From assembly GCA_052143655.1 (NCBI GenBank), contig JBKQSL010000297.1, positions 1 to 13,313 on the forward strand: a stretch of 13,313 nt of DNA, in the 5' to 3' direction. Each line of letters begins with the position of its first letter. The first letter of the stretch is position 1. The notes under the pieces were generated by a model. That model was given only the letters and a program-made list of their open reading frames with translations, had not been told where the DNA came from and ran no database searches. Both the position numbers and the translations under genes were made by a program. Of this stretch, positions 1 through 6,671 are shown piece after piece. The stretch comes from CAVSUR01 sp052143655 (lineage in GTDB: Bacteria; Actinomycetota; Actinomycetes; Streptosporangiales; Streptosporangiaceae).

Positions 1-2198
1 TCATCAACACCGCGACCAACCAGCTGGTCCAGACCATCAAGGTCGGCAACGCGCCGCGGCAGGTGGTCCTGGTCGGCAACGACGCGTTCGTCTCCAACGA
101 GGGCGGCCGCCCGGCCCGGCCCGGCGAATTCACCAACGAGTCCGACGGCACCGCCATCGTGGCCAGCAAGGTCACCGGCGCGGCGATCACCGGCACGGTC
201 TCCGAGGTCAACCTGACCACCGGCCAGGAGGTCAAGGAGATCCCCGTCGGCCTGCAGCCGACCGCGGAGTACCTGGCCCCGGACGGCACCCTGATGGTGG
301 CCAACTCCAATGACGACACGTTCTCGCTGATCAACCCGGCCACGGCCATCGTGGTGCAGACCGTGAACGTCAACCCGCTGCCCGGCTCGACCGTCGGCAG
401 CTACCCGAACGCGATCACGATGCCCGACCCGCACACGATCCTGGTCAGCATCGGCCGGGACAACGCGCTGGCCGTCTACGGCTACAACGGCCCCACCACG
501 CCGGTGCGGTACGAGGGCCTGCTGCCCACCGACCAGTACCCGGTGGACGTGGCCTACGATCCCGCGGTCGGCAAGATCGTCGTGACCAACGACAAGGGCA
601 TCGGCTCGCTCGGCCCGGCCAGCACCATCGACAAGGGCCCCGGCACCGCTCCCGGCGGCGAGTCCGTCACCGGGCACAACACCTACGACGACACCGGCTC
701 GGTCACCCAGTTCACCATGCCGACCATGGCTCAGCTCGGGGCCTACACCCACCAGGTGTTCGTGGACAACGACTGGGAGCACCTGCTCGCCAGCACCCCG
801 CTGACCGACTGCCACGCCGCGCCGCAGGCCGTGCCGCAGCGCCTGGGCTGCCCGTCGCCGATCAAGCACGTGTTCCTGATCATCCGGGAGAACCGGACCT
901 ACGACCAGACGCTCGGGGACATCGCCAAGGGCAACGGCGACGCCAGTTACGCGCAGTTCGGCCAGACGATCACGCCCAACGCGCACAAGCTAGCGAACAC
1001 CTTCGGGCTGTTCGAGAACTTCTACGACGAGGGCACGCTGTCGGCCGACGGCCACAACTGGCTGGTGCAGGCCGACGCGAACGACTACATCGAGAGGGAG
1101 TTCGGCTCGTTCTACCGCAGCTACCCGGCCCAGGGCGGTGATGCCCTGGCCTACCAGCGGGACGGCTTCATCTGGAACGCGGCGCAGCGGGCCGGCCTGA
1201 CGGTCAAGGACTACGGCGAGTACAACAACTTCTTCACTCAGCCGAGCCCGACGCCGTCGTGGTCGGACTACTACCAGGACTCCCAGATCCTGGAGGGCGA
1301 CGCCTCCGGGCCGCTGCCGGTGCCGACGTCGGCGCTGAACACCTACGCCGACATCCCCTCGCTCAACGCCATCGACGACCACGCCTATCCGCCGTTCGAC
1401 CTGGGCATTCCCGACCAGTACCGGGCCGACATCTGGCTGCAGTCGTTCCTGCAGAGTGAGAAGACCGGCCAGCTGGCCAACCTCAACCTGATCTGGATGC
1501 CCGACGACCACACCGCGGGCATCGGGACCGGTGACCCGAACCCGGTCTCCGAGGTCGCCGACAACGACCTGGCCGTCGGCCGGATCGTCGACGCGATCTC
1601 GCACTCGCAGTTCTGGAAGAGCTCGGCGATCTTCGTGGTCGAGGACGACACCCAGAACGGCGTCGATCACGTCGACGGCCACCGCGGTCCGCTGCTTATC
1701 GCCAGCCCGTACGCGAAGCGCGGCATCGTCGACAACACCTACTACACCCAGCTCAACGCGGTCCGCACGATCGAGCAGATGCTCGGCTTCGCCCCGATGA
1801 ACTCCGAAGACCGGGCCGCCGAGCCGATGTTCGACGCGTTCACCAACACGCCGGACTTCACGCCGTACACCTACGTGCCGAACCAGATCTCGCTGACCGA
1901 GGGCCTCGCCGCTACCTCGGCCAGGGGCAGGCTGCGCACGTACGTGCCGGCCTCGGCCGCGCAGCAGAAGATCCCGGCTGCCGTGCGCTCCGTCTACGCG
2001 CAGTGGGTGGTCTGGAGCCACAACGGCCGGTTCAACGGCAGGGGCGCCATTCAGGACTGGGCCAACCCGGCCCAGCTGAACCGGCTCGACTGGTACAGCG
2101 CGCACGGCTGGCGGGTGCCCTACCCCGGGGACAAGAAGATCCTCGGGCCGAACCAGGTGCCCGGGCGCACCCTGCCCGCCGATTACCTGGGCGACTAA
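1..2198 (+). CDS. Bifunctional YncE-type beta-propeller / phosphoesterase family protein, 5' end missing
   Basis: The reading frame is open from the left edge (first full codon at base 3), so the true start lies outside; the internal GTG at 63 is not the start. The N-terminal part carries YVTN/YncE propeller blades: a degenerate 'INTATNQLVQTIKVG...' at the edge, then 'VNLTTGQEVKEIPVG' and 'LINPATAIVVQTV'. From about base 855 a phosphoesterase domain (PF04185, the acid phosphatase/phospholipase C superfamily) begins. It has a metal-site-like ENRT at 888-899, DDHT at 1503-1514 and the EDD...DHVDGHR block at 1641-1685. Proteins with this architecture are usually exported and hydrolyse phosphate esters; the substrate is unknown. 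The signal peptide, if present, is outside the window. The gene ends with TAA and is followed by tandem hairpins. The family call is firm, the enzymatic activity inferred. Confidence 0.9.
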   Translation, partial: INTATNQLVQTIKVGNAPRQVVLVGNDAFVSNEGGRPARPGEFTNESDGTAIVASKVTGAAITGTVSEVNLTTGQEVKEIPVGLQPTAEYLAPDGTLMVANSNDDTFSLINPATAIVVQTVNVNPLPGSTVGSYPNAITMPDPHTILVSIGRDNALAVYGYNGPTTPVRYEGLLPTDQYPVDVAYDPAVGKIVVTNDKGIGSLGPASTIDKGPGTAPGGESVTGHNTYDDTGSVTQFTMPTMAQLGAYTHQVFVDNDWEHLLASTPLTDCHAAPQAVPQRLGCPSPIKHVFLIIRENRTYDQTLGDIAKGNGDASYAQFGQTITPNAHKLANTFGLFENFYDEGTLSADGHNWLVQADANDYIEREFGSFYRSYPAQGGDALAYQRDGFIWNAAQRAGLTVKDYGEYNNFFTQPSPTPSWSDYYQDSQILEGDASGPLPVPTSALNTYADIPSLNAIDDHAYPPFDLGIPDQYRADIWLQSFLQSEKTGQLANLNLIWMPDDHTAGIGTGDPNPVSEVADNDLAVGRIVDAISHSQFWKSSAIFVVEDDTQNGVDHVDGHRGPLLIASPYAKRGIVDNTYYTQLNAVRTIEQMLGFAPMNSEDRAAEPMFDAFTNTPDFTPYTYVPNQISLTEGLAATSARGRLRTYVPASAAQQKIPAAVRSVYAQWVVWSHNGRFNGRGAIQDWANPAQLNRLDWYSAHGWRVPYPGDKKILGPNQVPGRTLPADYLGD

Positions 2199-2204
2199 GG
2201 CCGT

Positions 2205-2313
2205 GCCCCCGGCCGCCTGAGGCCCGGGGGCTAGCCTGCCGGACCCGGGGCCCTGCGATCGCCGCAGGCCCCGGGTCCGCTGCTGTCCGGCCGGGATGCG
2301 GCCGGACAGCAGC
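2205..2313. terminator. Three tandem GC-rich hairpins after the phosphoesterase gene
   Basis: Three hairpins follow the stop codon without a gap. The first (2205-2231) pairs GCCCCCGG with CCGGGGGC. The second (2241-2278) pairs GGACCCGGGGCC plus CTGCG with its complement, with one bulged C. The third (2279-2313) is a perfect 15-bp stem, GCTGCTGTCCGGCCG, closed by a 5-nt loop. No U-tract follows, as is common for actinobacterial terminators. The position directly after a stop codon supports termination; the tandem arrangement is stronger than needed and might also stabilise the 3' end of the mRNA. Confidence 0.7.
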
Positions 2314-2342
2314 GGCGTGGCGCCGCCCCGCCGCGGCCGGGC

Positions 2343-2381
2343 CCGCCCGGGCAGTGACGTGGCCGCCCGGGCAGTGACGTG
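2343..2381. repeat. Two tandem copies of a 19-bp direct repeat
   Basis: The sequence ccgcccgggcagtgacgtg occurs at 2343-2361 and again at 2363-2381, identical in all 19 positions and separated by one G, giving a 20-bp period (about two helical turns). It ends 22 bp before the -35 box proposed for the leader peptide and ssu genes. Copies spaced two helical turns apart lie on the same face of the DNA, which would suit a pair of activator-binding sites. A chance local duplication is the alternative. Confidence 0.75.
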
Positions 2382-2403
2382 TCTCACTTCTCTATTTTCT
2401 CCA

Positions 2404-2433
2404 TTGACTTACTAGGGAAAACCCTCGCACCAT
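2404..2433 (+). promoter_or_regulatory. Putative promoter of the leader peptide and ssu operon
   Basis: A near-consensus -35 box TTGACT (2404-2409) is followed after 18 bp by CACCAT (2428-2433), which keeps the two most conserved -10 positions (A2 and T6). Transcription would start about 7 nt later, at or next to the A of the leader-peptide ATG at 2440. A short inverted repeat AGGG-AAAA-CCCT (2414-2425) lies in the spacer, an operator-like position. The surrounding stretch 2382-2434 is clearly less GC-rich than its neighbours. The -10 match is weak. Confidence 0.5.
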
Positions 2434-2439
2434 AGGGGC

Positions 2440-2559
2440 ATGACCCGCACGCAGCACCTGGTCCCACGGCGCTCCCTCGCCCTGGTCTCGCGCCGCTACC
2501 TCGACCTGTGCCGGCAGGCAGCCGCCATGTGCGAGGCCAGCCGCCCGCTTCCGCACTGA
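2440..2559 (+). CDS. Cysteine-containing leader peptide (39 aa) upstream of the sulfonate operon
   Basis: This short ORF encodes a peptide with the core LVSRRYLDLCRQAAAMC. That matches the actinobacterial leader-peptide family (consensus roughly LVSRRHVDL-R-xSAxC), which is recurrently found upstream of sulfur-assimilation and sulfonate or sulfate transport genes. Two TGC Cys codons lie at 2509-2511 and 2530-2532. In mycobacteria, polycysteine leaderless short ORFs act as cysteine-responsive attenuators, and the position here, 91 bp before ssuC, fits such a role. The only purine-rich stretch upstream (AGGGG, 2434-2438) ends one base from the ATG, too close for a Shine-Dalgarno, so translation is probably leaderless. 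The peptide itself is unlikely to have a function after synthesis. Recognition rests on the sequence motif and context. Confidence 0.8.
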   Translation: MTRTQHLVPRRSLALVSRRYLDLCRQAAAMCEASRPLPH

Positions 2560-2649
2560 GCGGGCAGCCAACCCCCCGGCACTCCCGCCCGGCGGCGCCA
2601 GCGCGCTGCCGCCCGGCGTCCCCCTCCTGCCGTTACCAGCGAGGTCGCT
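2543..2649 (+). promoter_or_regulatory. Putative attenuator / alternative-hairpin region between leader peptide and ssuC
   Basis: Hairpin A pairs GCCCGC (2543-2548) with GCGGGC (2560-2565) and spans the leader stop codon. Hairpin B pairs CGCC-C-GGCGGC (2586-2596) with GCCGCC-C-GGCG (2608-2618) around an 11-nt loop, with one C/C mismatch, and is followed by a pyrimidine run. GCGGG (2560-2564) can instead pair with CCCGC (2584-2588), so the two folds compete at the base of hairpin B. A ribosome stalled at the second Cys codon (2530-2532) would cover part of segment 2543-2548. A third small hairpin (AGCG 2638-2641 with CGCT 2646-2649) places the AGG of the ssuC Shine-Dalgarno in its loop. These pairings are visible in the sequence; the switching is inferred. 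Confidence 0.45.
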
Positions 2650-2650
2650 C

Positions 2651-3577
2651 ATGCCCCCTGAGACTCCCGTCGGCCTGATCTCGGCTACTGTCCGAGACGA
2701 CCCCGATGCCCGGCGCCATCCCGGCACCCCGGCCGCGATCGCCGGGCCTGTCGCCAGCCGGCCGCCGGCCGCATCGCGGCCATCCAGCGCCCCGCGCCGC
2801 CGCAGGGCCCGTCCCTGGCACCGGATCATCAGCCCGCTCGTGCTGCTGGCCGCCTGGCAGCTGGTCAGCAGCACCGGGCTGATCTCGGCGCAGAAACTGC
2901 CGCCGCCCACCGAGGTGGCCCGCACCGCGGTCAGCCTGATCACCACTGACTCCGCCGCTTACGGCACGCTGCAGGGCGCGATGGCGGTGTCGCTGCAGCG
3001 GGTGGCGATCGGGTTCGCGCTCGGCGGCGCCGTCGGGCTGGTCCTGGCCCTGGTCGCCGGGCTGAGTCGGCTGGGCGAGAACTCCGTCGACCCCATCCTG
3101 CAGATGATCCGCACGCTGCCGCTGTTCGGCCTCATCCCGGTGTTCATCGTCTGGTTCGGCATCGGCGAGCTGCCCAAGATCCTGCTGATCGCGCTCGGCG
3201 CCGCCATCCCGCTGTACCTGAACACGTTCGCGGGCATCCGCGGCGTGGACGGCAAGCTCGCCGAGGTCGGCCAGTCGCTCGGGCTGACCCGCGGCGAGAT
3301 GATCCGGCACATCATCGTGCCCGGCGCGCTGCCGCAGATCCTGGTGGGGCTGCGGCAGAGCCTGGGCGTGGCCTGGCTGGCGCTGGTGGTGGCCGAGCAG
3401 GTCAACGCCAACGCCGGCCTCGGCTTCATGATCAGCCAGGCCACCCAGTTCCTGCGCAACGACGTGATCTTCGTCGCGCTGCTGGTGTACTGCATCCTCG
3501 GCCTGCTCACTGACGCGCTAGTCCGGCTGGCCGAGCGCAGGGCGCTGGCCTGGCGCCACGGGCTGGTGCCGGCATGA
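2651..3577 (+). CDS. ssuC: Aliphatic sulfonate ABC transporter permease SsuC
   Basis: This is an inner-membrane permease of the binding-protein-dependent transport family (308 aa), predicted to form the channel for sulfonate import with SsuA and SsuB. Hydrophobic segments lie at about 59-75, 118-138, 157-171, 176-195, 237-252 and 272-289. The EAA loop that docks the ATPase is at about 205-228 (EVGQSLGLTRGEMIRHIIVP...), typical of the SsuC/TauC/NrtB branch. The first 55 or so residues are a Pro/Ala/Arg-rich, presumably cytoplasmic extension not found in the shorter enterobacterial protein. The start is supported by GAGG at 2641-2644, six bases before the ATG. Its stop overlaps the next start (ATGA). 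The sulfonate substrate is inferred from the neighbouring ssuD; nitrate or taurine permeases look similar in isolation. Confidence 0.88.
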   Translation: MPPETPVGLISATVRDDPDARRHPGTPAAIAGPVASRPPAASRPSSAPRRRRARPWHRIISPLVLLAAWQLVSSTGLISAQKLPPPTEVARTAVSLITTDSAAYGTLQGAMAVSLQRVAIGFALGGAVGLVLALVAGLSRLGENSVDPILQMIRTLPLFGLIPVFIVWFGIGELPKILLIALGAAIPLYLNTFAGIRGVDGKLAEVGQSLGLTRGEMIRHIIVPGALPQILVGLRQSLGVAWLALVVAEQVNANAGLGFMISQATQFLRNDVIFVALLVYCILGLLTDALVRLAERRALAWRHGLVPA

Positions 3578-4308
3578 CCGCCCCGGCGCAGGTAACCGCG
3601 ATCCGGCCCGCCGCCCGGATGCGCGGGCTGACCCGCGAGTTCGGCGCCCGGCGGGTACTCGACCGGCTGGACCTGGACATCGCCCCCGGCGAGTTCGTCG
3701 CCCTGATCGGGCGCAGCGGCACCGGCAAGTCCACGCTGCTGCGCGCGCTGGCCGGGCTGGACCGCGAGGTCACCGGGGAGCTGCGGGTTACCGGCACGGC
3801 TGCGGTGGCCTTCCAGGAACCCCGGCTGGTGCCCTGGCGCCGGGTCACCGCGAACGTCTGCCTGGGCCTGCGGGCCGGCAACCCCGTCGCGGTCGCGCAG
3901 GCGGCGCTGGCCGAGGTCGGCCTGACCGGCCGGGCGCAGGCCTGGCCAGTGACGCTGTCGGGCGGCGAGGCCCAGCGCGCGGCCCTGGCCCGGGCCCTGG
4001 TCCGCGAGCCGAGCCTGCTGCTGCTCGACGAGCCTTTCAGCGCCCTGGACGCGCTGACCCGGATGGCCATGCACCAGCTGGTGCTGCGGCTGTGGGAACG
4101 GCACCGGCCCGCCGTGCTGCTGGTGACCCATGACGTGGACGAGGCCCTGGCGCTTGCCGACCGGGTGCTCGTCCTCGCCGACGGCCGGATCGGCTACAGC
4201 GGCCGGATCGCCGCCCCGCGGCCGAGGCACCGGGACCATCCCGAGCTCACTGCGATGCGCACGCGCCTGCTCAGCGAGCTGTGCGTGCCGACGGAAGGAC
4301 AGGAATGA
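3574..4308 (+). CDS. ssuB: Aliphatic sulfonate ABC transporter ATPase SsuB
   Basis: This ATP-binding subunit (244 aa) is predicted to drive sulfonate import from the cytoplasmic face of SsuC. All nucleotide-binding motifs are intact: Walker A GRSGTGKS (46-53), Q-loop Q81 in AFQEPRLVPW, signature LSGGE (128-132), Walker B LLLLDEP (148-154), D-loop SALD and switch His186 in LLVTHDVDEAL. Length and the short C-terminal region match the SsuB/TauB/NrtD group. Start and upstream stop share ATGA, and its own stop overlaps the ssuA start in the same way, so translation is probably coupled along the operon. Confidence 0.92.
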   Translation: MTAPAQVTAIRPAARMRGLTREFGARRVLDRLDLDIAPGEFVALIGRSGTGKSTLLRALAGLDREVTGELRVTGTAAVAFQEPRLVPWRRVTANVCLGLRAGNPVAVAQAALAEVGLTGRAQAWPVTLSGGEAQRAALARALVREPSLLLLDEPFSALDALTRMAMHQLVLRLWERHRPAVLLVTHDVDEALALADRVLVLADGRIGYSGRIAAPRPRHRDHPELTAMRTRLLSELCVPTEGQE

Positions 4309-5411
4309 ACCAGGTATTTGCCGCAACGAACCGGCCGCCCGCGCTGCCCCGGCAGCGCCGCCGCCGCGCCCTGCTGCCGGCCGCCGGGGTGGCCGCGCTC
4401 GCCCTGCTCGCGGCGGGCTGCTCGTCGTCGGGCAGCAGCGGCAGTTCCGCGGCTGGCTCCGCGGCGTCCTCCTCCGCGGCGGCCGCCGCCACCAGTTCCG
4501 CGTCCGGCACGGCCGATGTCTCCTCGGTGACCCTGCACATCGGCGACCAGGCGGGATCGGGCTCCCAGGCCCTGCTCACCGCGGCCGGCCTGATCAGCAA
4601 GCTGCCGTTCAAGGCCAGCTGGTCGGACTTCACCTCCGGCCCGCCGATGCTGCAGGCCATGGGCAGCGGCGCCGTGGACATCGGCAGCGTCGGCAACGCG
4701 CCGCCGGTCTTCGCCGCCGCGGGCGGCGAGAAGATCGCGGTTGTCGGCGGCTTCCAGGCCAACCCGCACGGCTCGGCGCTGCTGGTGCCGGCGAACTCGC
4801 CGATCCACTCGATCGCTCAGCTGCGCGGCAAGCGCATCGCCGTGGCCGAGGGCAGCTCGGCCGACTACCACCTGCTCACCGTGCTGAAGAAGGCCGGCCT
4901 GTCGGTGCACGACGTGACGCTGGACTACCTGCAGCCGGCCGAGGGCCTGGCCGCCCTGGCCTCGGGGCACGTGGACGCCTGGGACATCTGGTCGCCGTTC
5001 GCCGAGCAGGCCGAAGTTCAAGATCACGCCCGGGAGCTGGTCAGCGGGGTCGGCTACGGCAGCCCGTACTCGTTCACCGTGGCCTCCCGCGCCGCGCTCG
5101 CCGACCCGGCCAAGGCGGCGGCGATCCGCGATTACCTCCGGCTGCTCGCGCAGGCGCACGCCTGGGCGGCGAGCCACCAGGCGGCCTGGGCGGCCACCTG
5201 GGCCAAGGCCACCGGCCTGCCGGAATCCATCATGGCGAAGGCGGCCAGGGACGACTCGGCCCTGGCGGTGCCGATCACGCCCGCCGTGGTCAGCTCGGAG
5301 CAGTCGGTCGCCAATGCGTTCACCGCGGCCGGCCTGATCCCGGCCAAGGTCGACTTCGCGCACTACGTCTACACCGCATTCAACGCCACCGCCGGGAGCC
5401 CTTCGTCATGA
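4305..5411 (+). CDS. ssuA: Sulfonate-binding lipoprotein SsuA
   Basis: This is the extracytoplasmic substrate-binding protein of the transporter (368 aa). An Arg-rich n-region (17-21), a hydrophobic stretch and the lipobox LAAGC (Cys39) indicate lipoprotein processing and membrane anchoring. A Ser/Ala/Gly-rich linker (about 40-73) precedes the NMT1/SsuA-like domain. The block at about 105-128 (DFTSGPPMLQAMGSGAVDIG...) resembles the ligand-pocket region of E. coli SsuA. The ATG at 4305 is chosen over the in-frame GTG at 4281 because it is preceded by the purine-rich GGAAGGACAGGA and overlaps the ssuB stop as ATGA, and because the GTG would add eight unexplained residues before the signal peptide. 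The stop again overlaps the next start. Confidence 0.9.
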   Translation: MNQVFAATNRPPALPRQRRRRALLPAAGVAALALLAAGCSSSGSSGSSAAGSAASSSAAAAATSSASGTADVSSVTLHIGDQAGSGSQALLTAAGLISKLPFKASWSDFTSGPPMLQAMGSGAVDIGSVGNAPPVFAAAGGEKIAVVGGFQANPHGSALLVPANSPIHSIAQLRGKRIAVAEGSSADYHLLTVLKKAGLSVHDVTLDYLQPAEGLAALASGHVDAWDIWSPFAEQAEVQDHARELVSGVGYGSPYSFTVASRAALADPAKAAAIRDYLRLLAQAHAWAASHQAAWAATWAKATGLPESIMAKAARDDSALAVPITPAVVSSEQSVANAFTAAGLIPAKVDFAHYVYTAFNATAGSPSS

Positions 5412-6589
5412 GCCTCACCTTCCACTGGTTCCTGCCCACCACCGGTGACGGCCGGGCGATCATGGGCCGCGGCCACAGCCTGCCACCCGCCGGGCTGACC
5501 GGCGGCCCGGACGCCCCGCACATCCGCGGCGCGGCCGCGCAGGAGCGGCCGCCGGACATCGAGTACCTGGCCCAGGTGGCGCGCTCGGCCGAGCAGCTTG
5601 GCTTCGAGGCCGTGCTCACCCCGACCGGGACCTGGTGCGAGGACGCCTGGCTGGTCACCGCTGCGCTCACCCGCGAGACCACCCGGCTGAAGTTCCTCGT
5701 GGCGTTCCGGCCCGGCCTGACGTCGCCCACCCTGGCCGCTCAGATGGCGGCCACCTACCAGCGGCTGTCCGGCGGCCGCCTGCTGCTGAACGTGGTCACC
5801 GGCGGCCAGGCCGACGAGCAGCGCCGGTTCGGCGATCACCTGTCGCACGACGAGCGCTATGCGCGAACGGCCGAGTTCCTGTCAGTCGTGCGCGGCGCCT
5901 GGAGCGGCCAGCCGTTCGACTTCGACGGCCGCTACTACCAGGTAGCGGGGGCGACGGTGCTGCGGCCGCCCGAGCCGGTGCCCGGGATCTACTTCGGCGG
6001 GTCGTCCCCGGCCGCCGGCCCGGTCGCCGCCGCCGCGGCGGACGTCTACCTGACCTGGGGCGAGCCCCCGGCGCAGGTGGCGCAGAAGCTCACCTGGGTC
6101 GGCCGGCTGGCCCGGCAGCAGGGGCGCGAGCTTCGCTTCGGCATCCGGCTGCACGTGATCACCCGGGACACCGAGGCGGACGCGTGGGCCGAGGCCAGCC
6201 GGCTGCTCGACTACCTGGACCCGGCGGACATCGCCGCCGCGCAGCAGGTCCTGGCGGCCAGCGAGTCCGTCGGCCAGGACCGGATGCGCGCCCTGCACTC
6301 CGCGTACCGGCATGGCGGCTCCGCGCAGGACCTGGAGATCTACCCGAACCTGTGGGCCGGGGTCGGGCTGGTCCGCGGCGGCGCGGGCACCGCGCTGGTC
6401 GGCAGCCACGAGCAGGTCGCCGGCCTGATCGAGGAGTACGCCTCGCTCGGCATCAGCGAGTTCATCCTGTCCGGGTACCCGCACCTGGAGGAGGCGTACT
6501 GGTTCGCCGAGGGGGTCCTGCCCGAGATCCGCAGGCGCGAGGCGGCAGCCGCGGGCCCGGCCCGGCGGCCGCTGACCGTGAGCGGCTGA
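5408..6589 (+). CDS. ssuD: FMNH2-dependent alkanesulfonate monooxygenase SsuD
   Basis: This enzyme (393 aa) cleaves alkanesulfonates with O2 and FMNH2 to aldehyde and sulfite in the cytoplasm, supplying sulfur. The sequence follows E. coli SsuD along most of its length: CEDAWL with Cys77 (E. coli Cys54), RFGIRLHVI with Arg247 and His249 (E. coli Arg226, His228), NLWAGVGLVRGGAGTALVG, and SGYPHLEEAY with Tyr357 (E. coli Tyr331). An insertion of about 20 residues near 21-50 is absent from the enterobacterial enzyme. The ATG at 5408 shares ATGA with the ssuA stop; GGGAG lies at 5394-5398. The frame is open far upstream (to 4130), but homology begins exactly at this ATG. No SsuE-type flavin reductase is encoded nearby. 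Confidence 0.95.
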   Translation: MSLTFHWFLPTTGDGRAIMGRGHSLPPAGLTGGPDAPHIRGAAAQERPPDIEYLAQVARSAEQLGFEAVLTPTGTWCEDAWLVTAALTRETTRLKFLVAFRPGLTSPTLAAQMAATYQRLSGGRLLLNVVTGGQADEQRRFGDHLSHDERYARTAEFLSVVRGAWSGQPFDFDGRYYQVAGATVLRPPEPVPGIYFGGSSPAAGPVAAAAADVYLTWGEPPAQVAQKLTWVGRLARQQGRELRFGIRLHVITRDTEADAWAEASRLLDYLDPADIAAAQQVLAASESVGQDRMRALHSAYRHGGSAQDLEIYPNLWAGVGLVRGGAGTALVGSHEQVAGLIEEYASLGISEFILSGYPHLEEAYWFAEGVLPEIRRREAAAAGPARRPLTVSG

Positions 6590-6671
6590 TCCTCGCCGGG
6601 CACCGGCCCCGGGCCGGCTGGGCCTGCCGCGCGCGCATATTCGCATCCGAGACGACCCTGGAGGTCCGGCC

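Noticed and set aside
990..2387. Long minus-strand frame of 465 codons opposite the phosphoesterase gene
   Set aside because: The plus-strand frame carries recognisable domains. The minus frame is Arg/Val/Gly-rich without any motif and is an expected shadow of high-GC codon use.
2382..2650. SAM or other riboswitch before ssuC
   Set aside because: No recognisable conserved riboswitch core was seen. The leader-peptide ORF explains the region better.
4281..4304. GTG at 4281 as the start of ssuA
   Set aside because: The ATG at 4305 has a better ribosome site and the ATGA overlap, and it gives a standard lipoprotein signal peptide.
2959..4326. Minus-strand frame opposite ssuC and ssuB
   Set aside because: Low-complexity translation with no family features, while the plus strand has intact transporter motifs.
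4130..5407. Upstream extension of the ssuD frame to 4130
   Set aside because: This part overlaps ssuA out of frame and is Arg/Gly/Ala-rich. Homology to SsuD starts exactly at the ATG at 5408.
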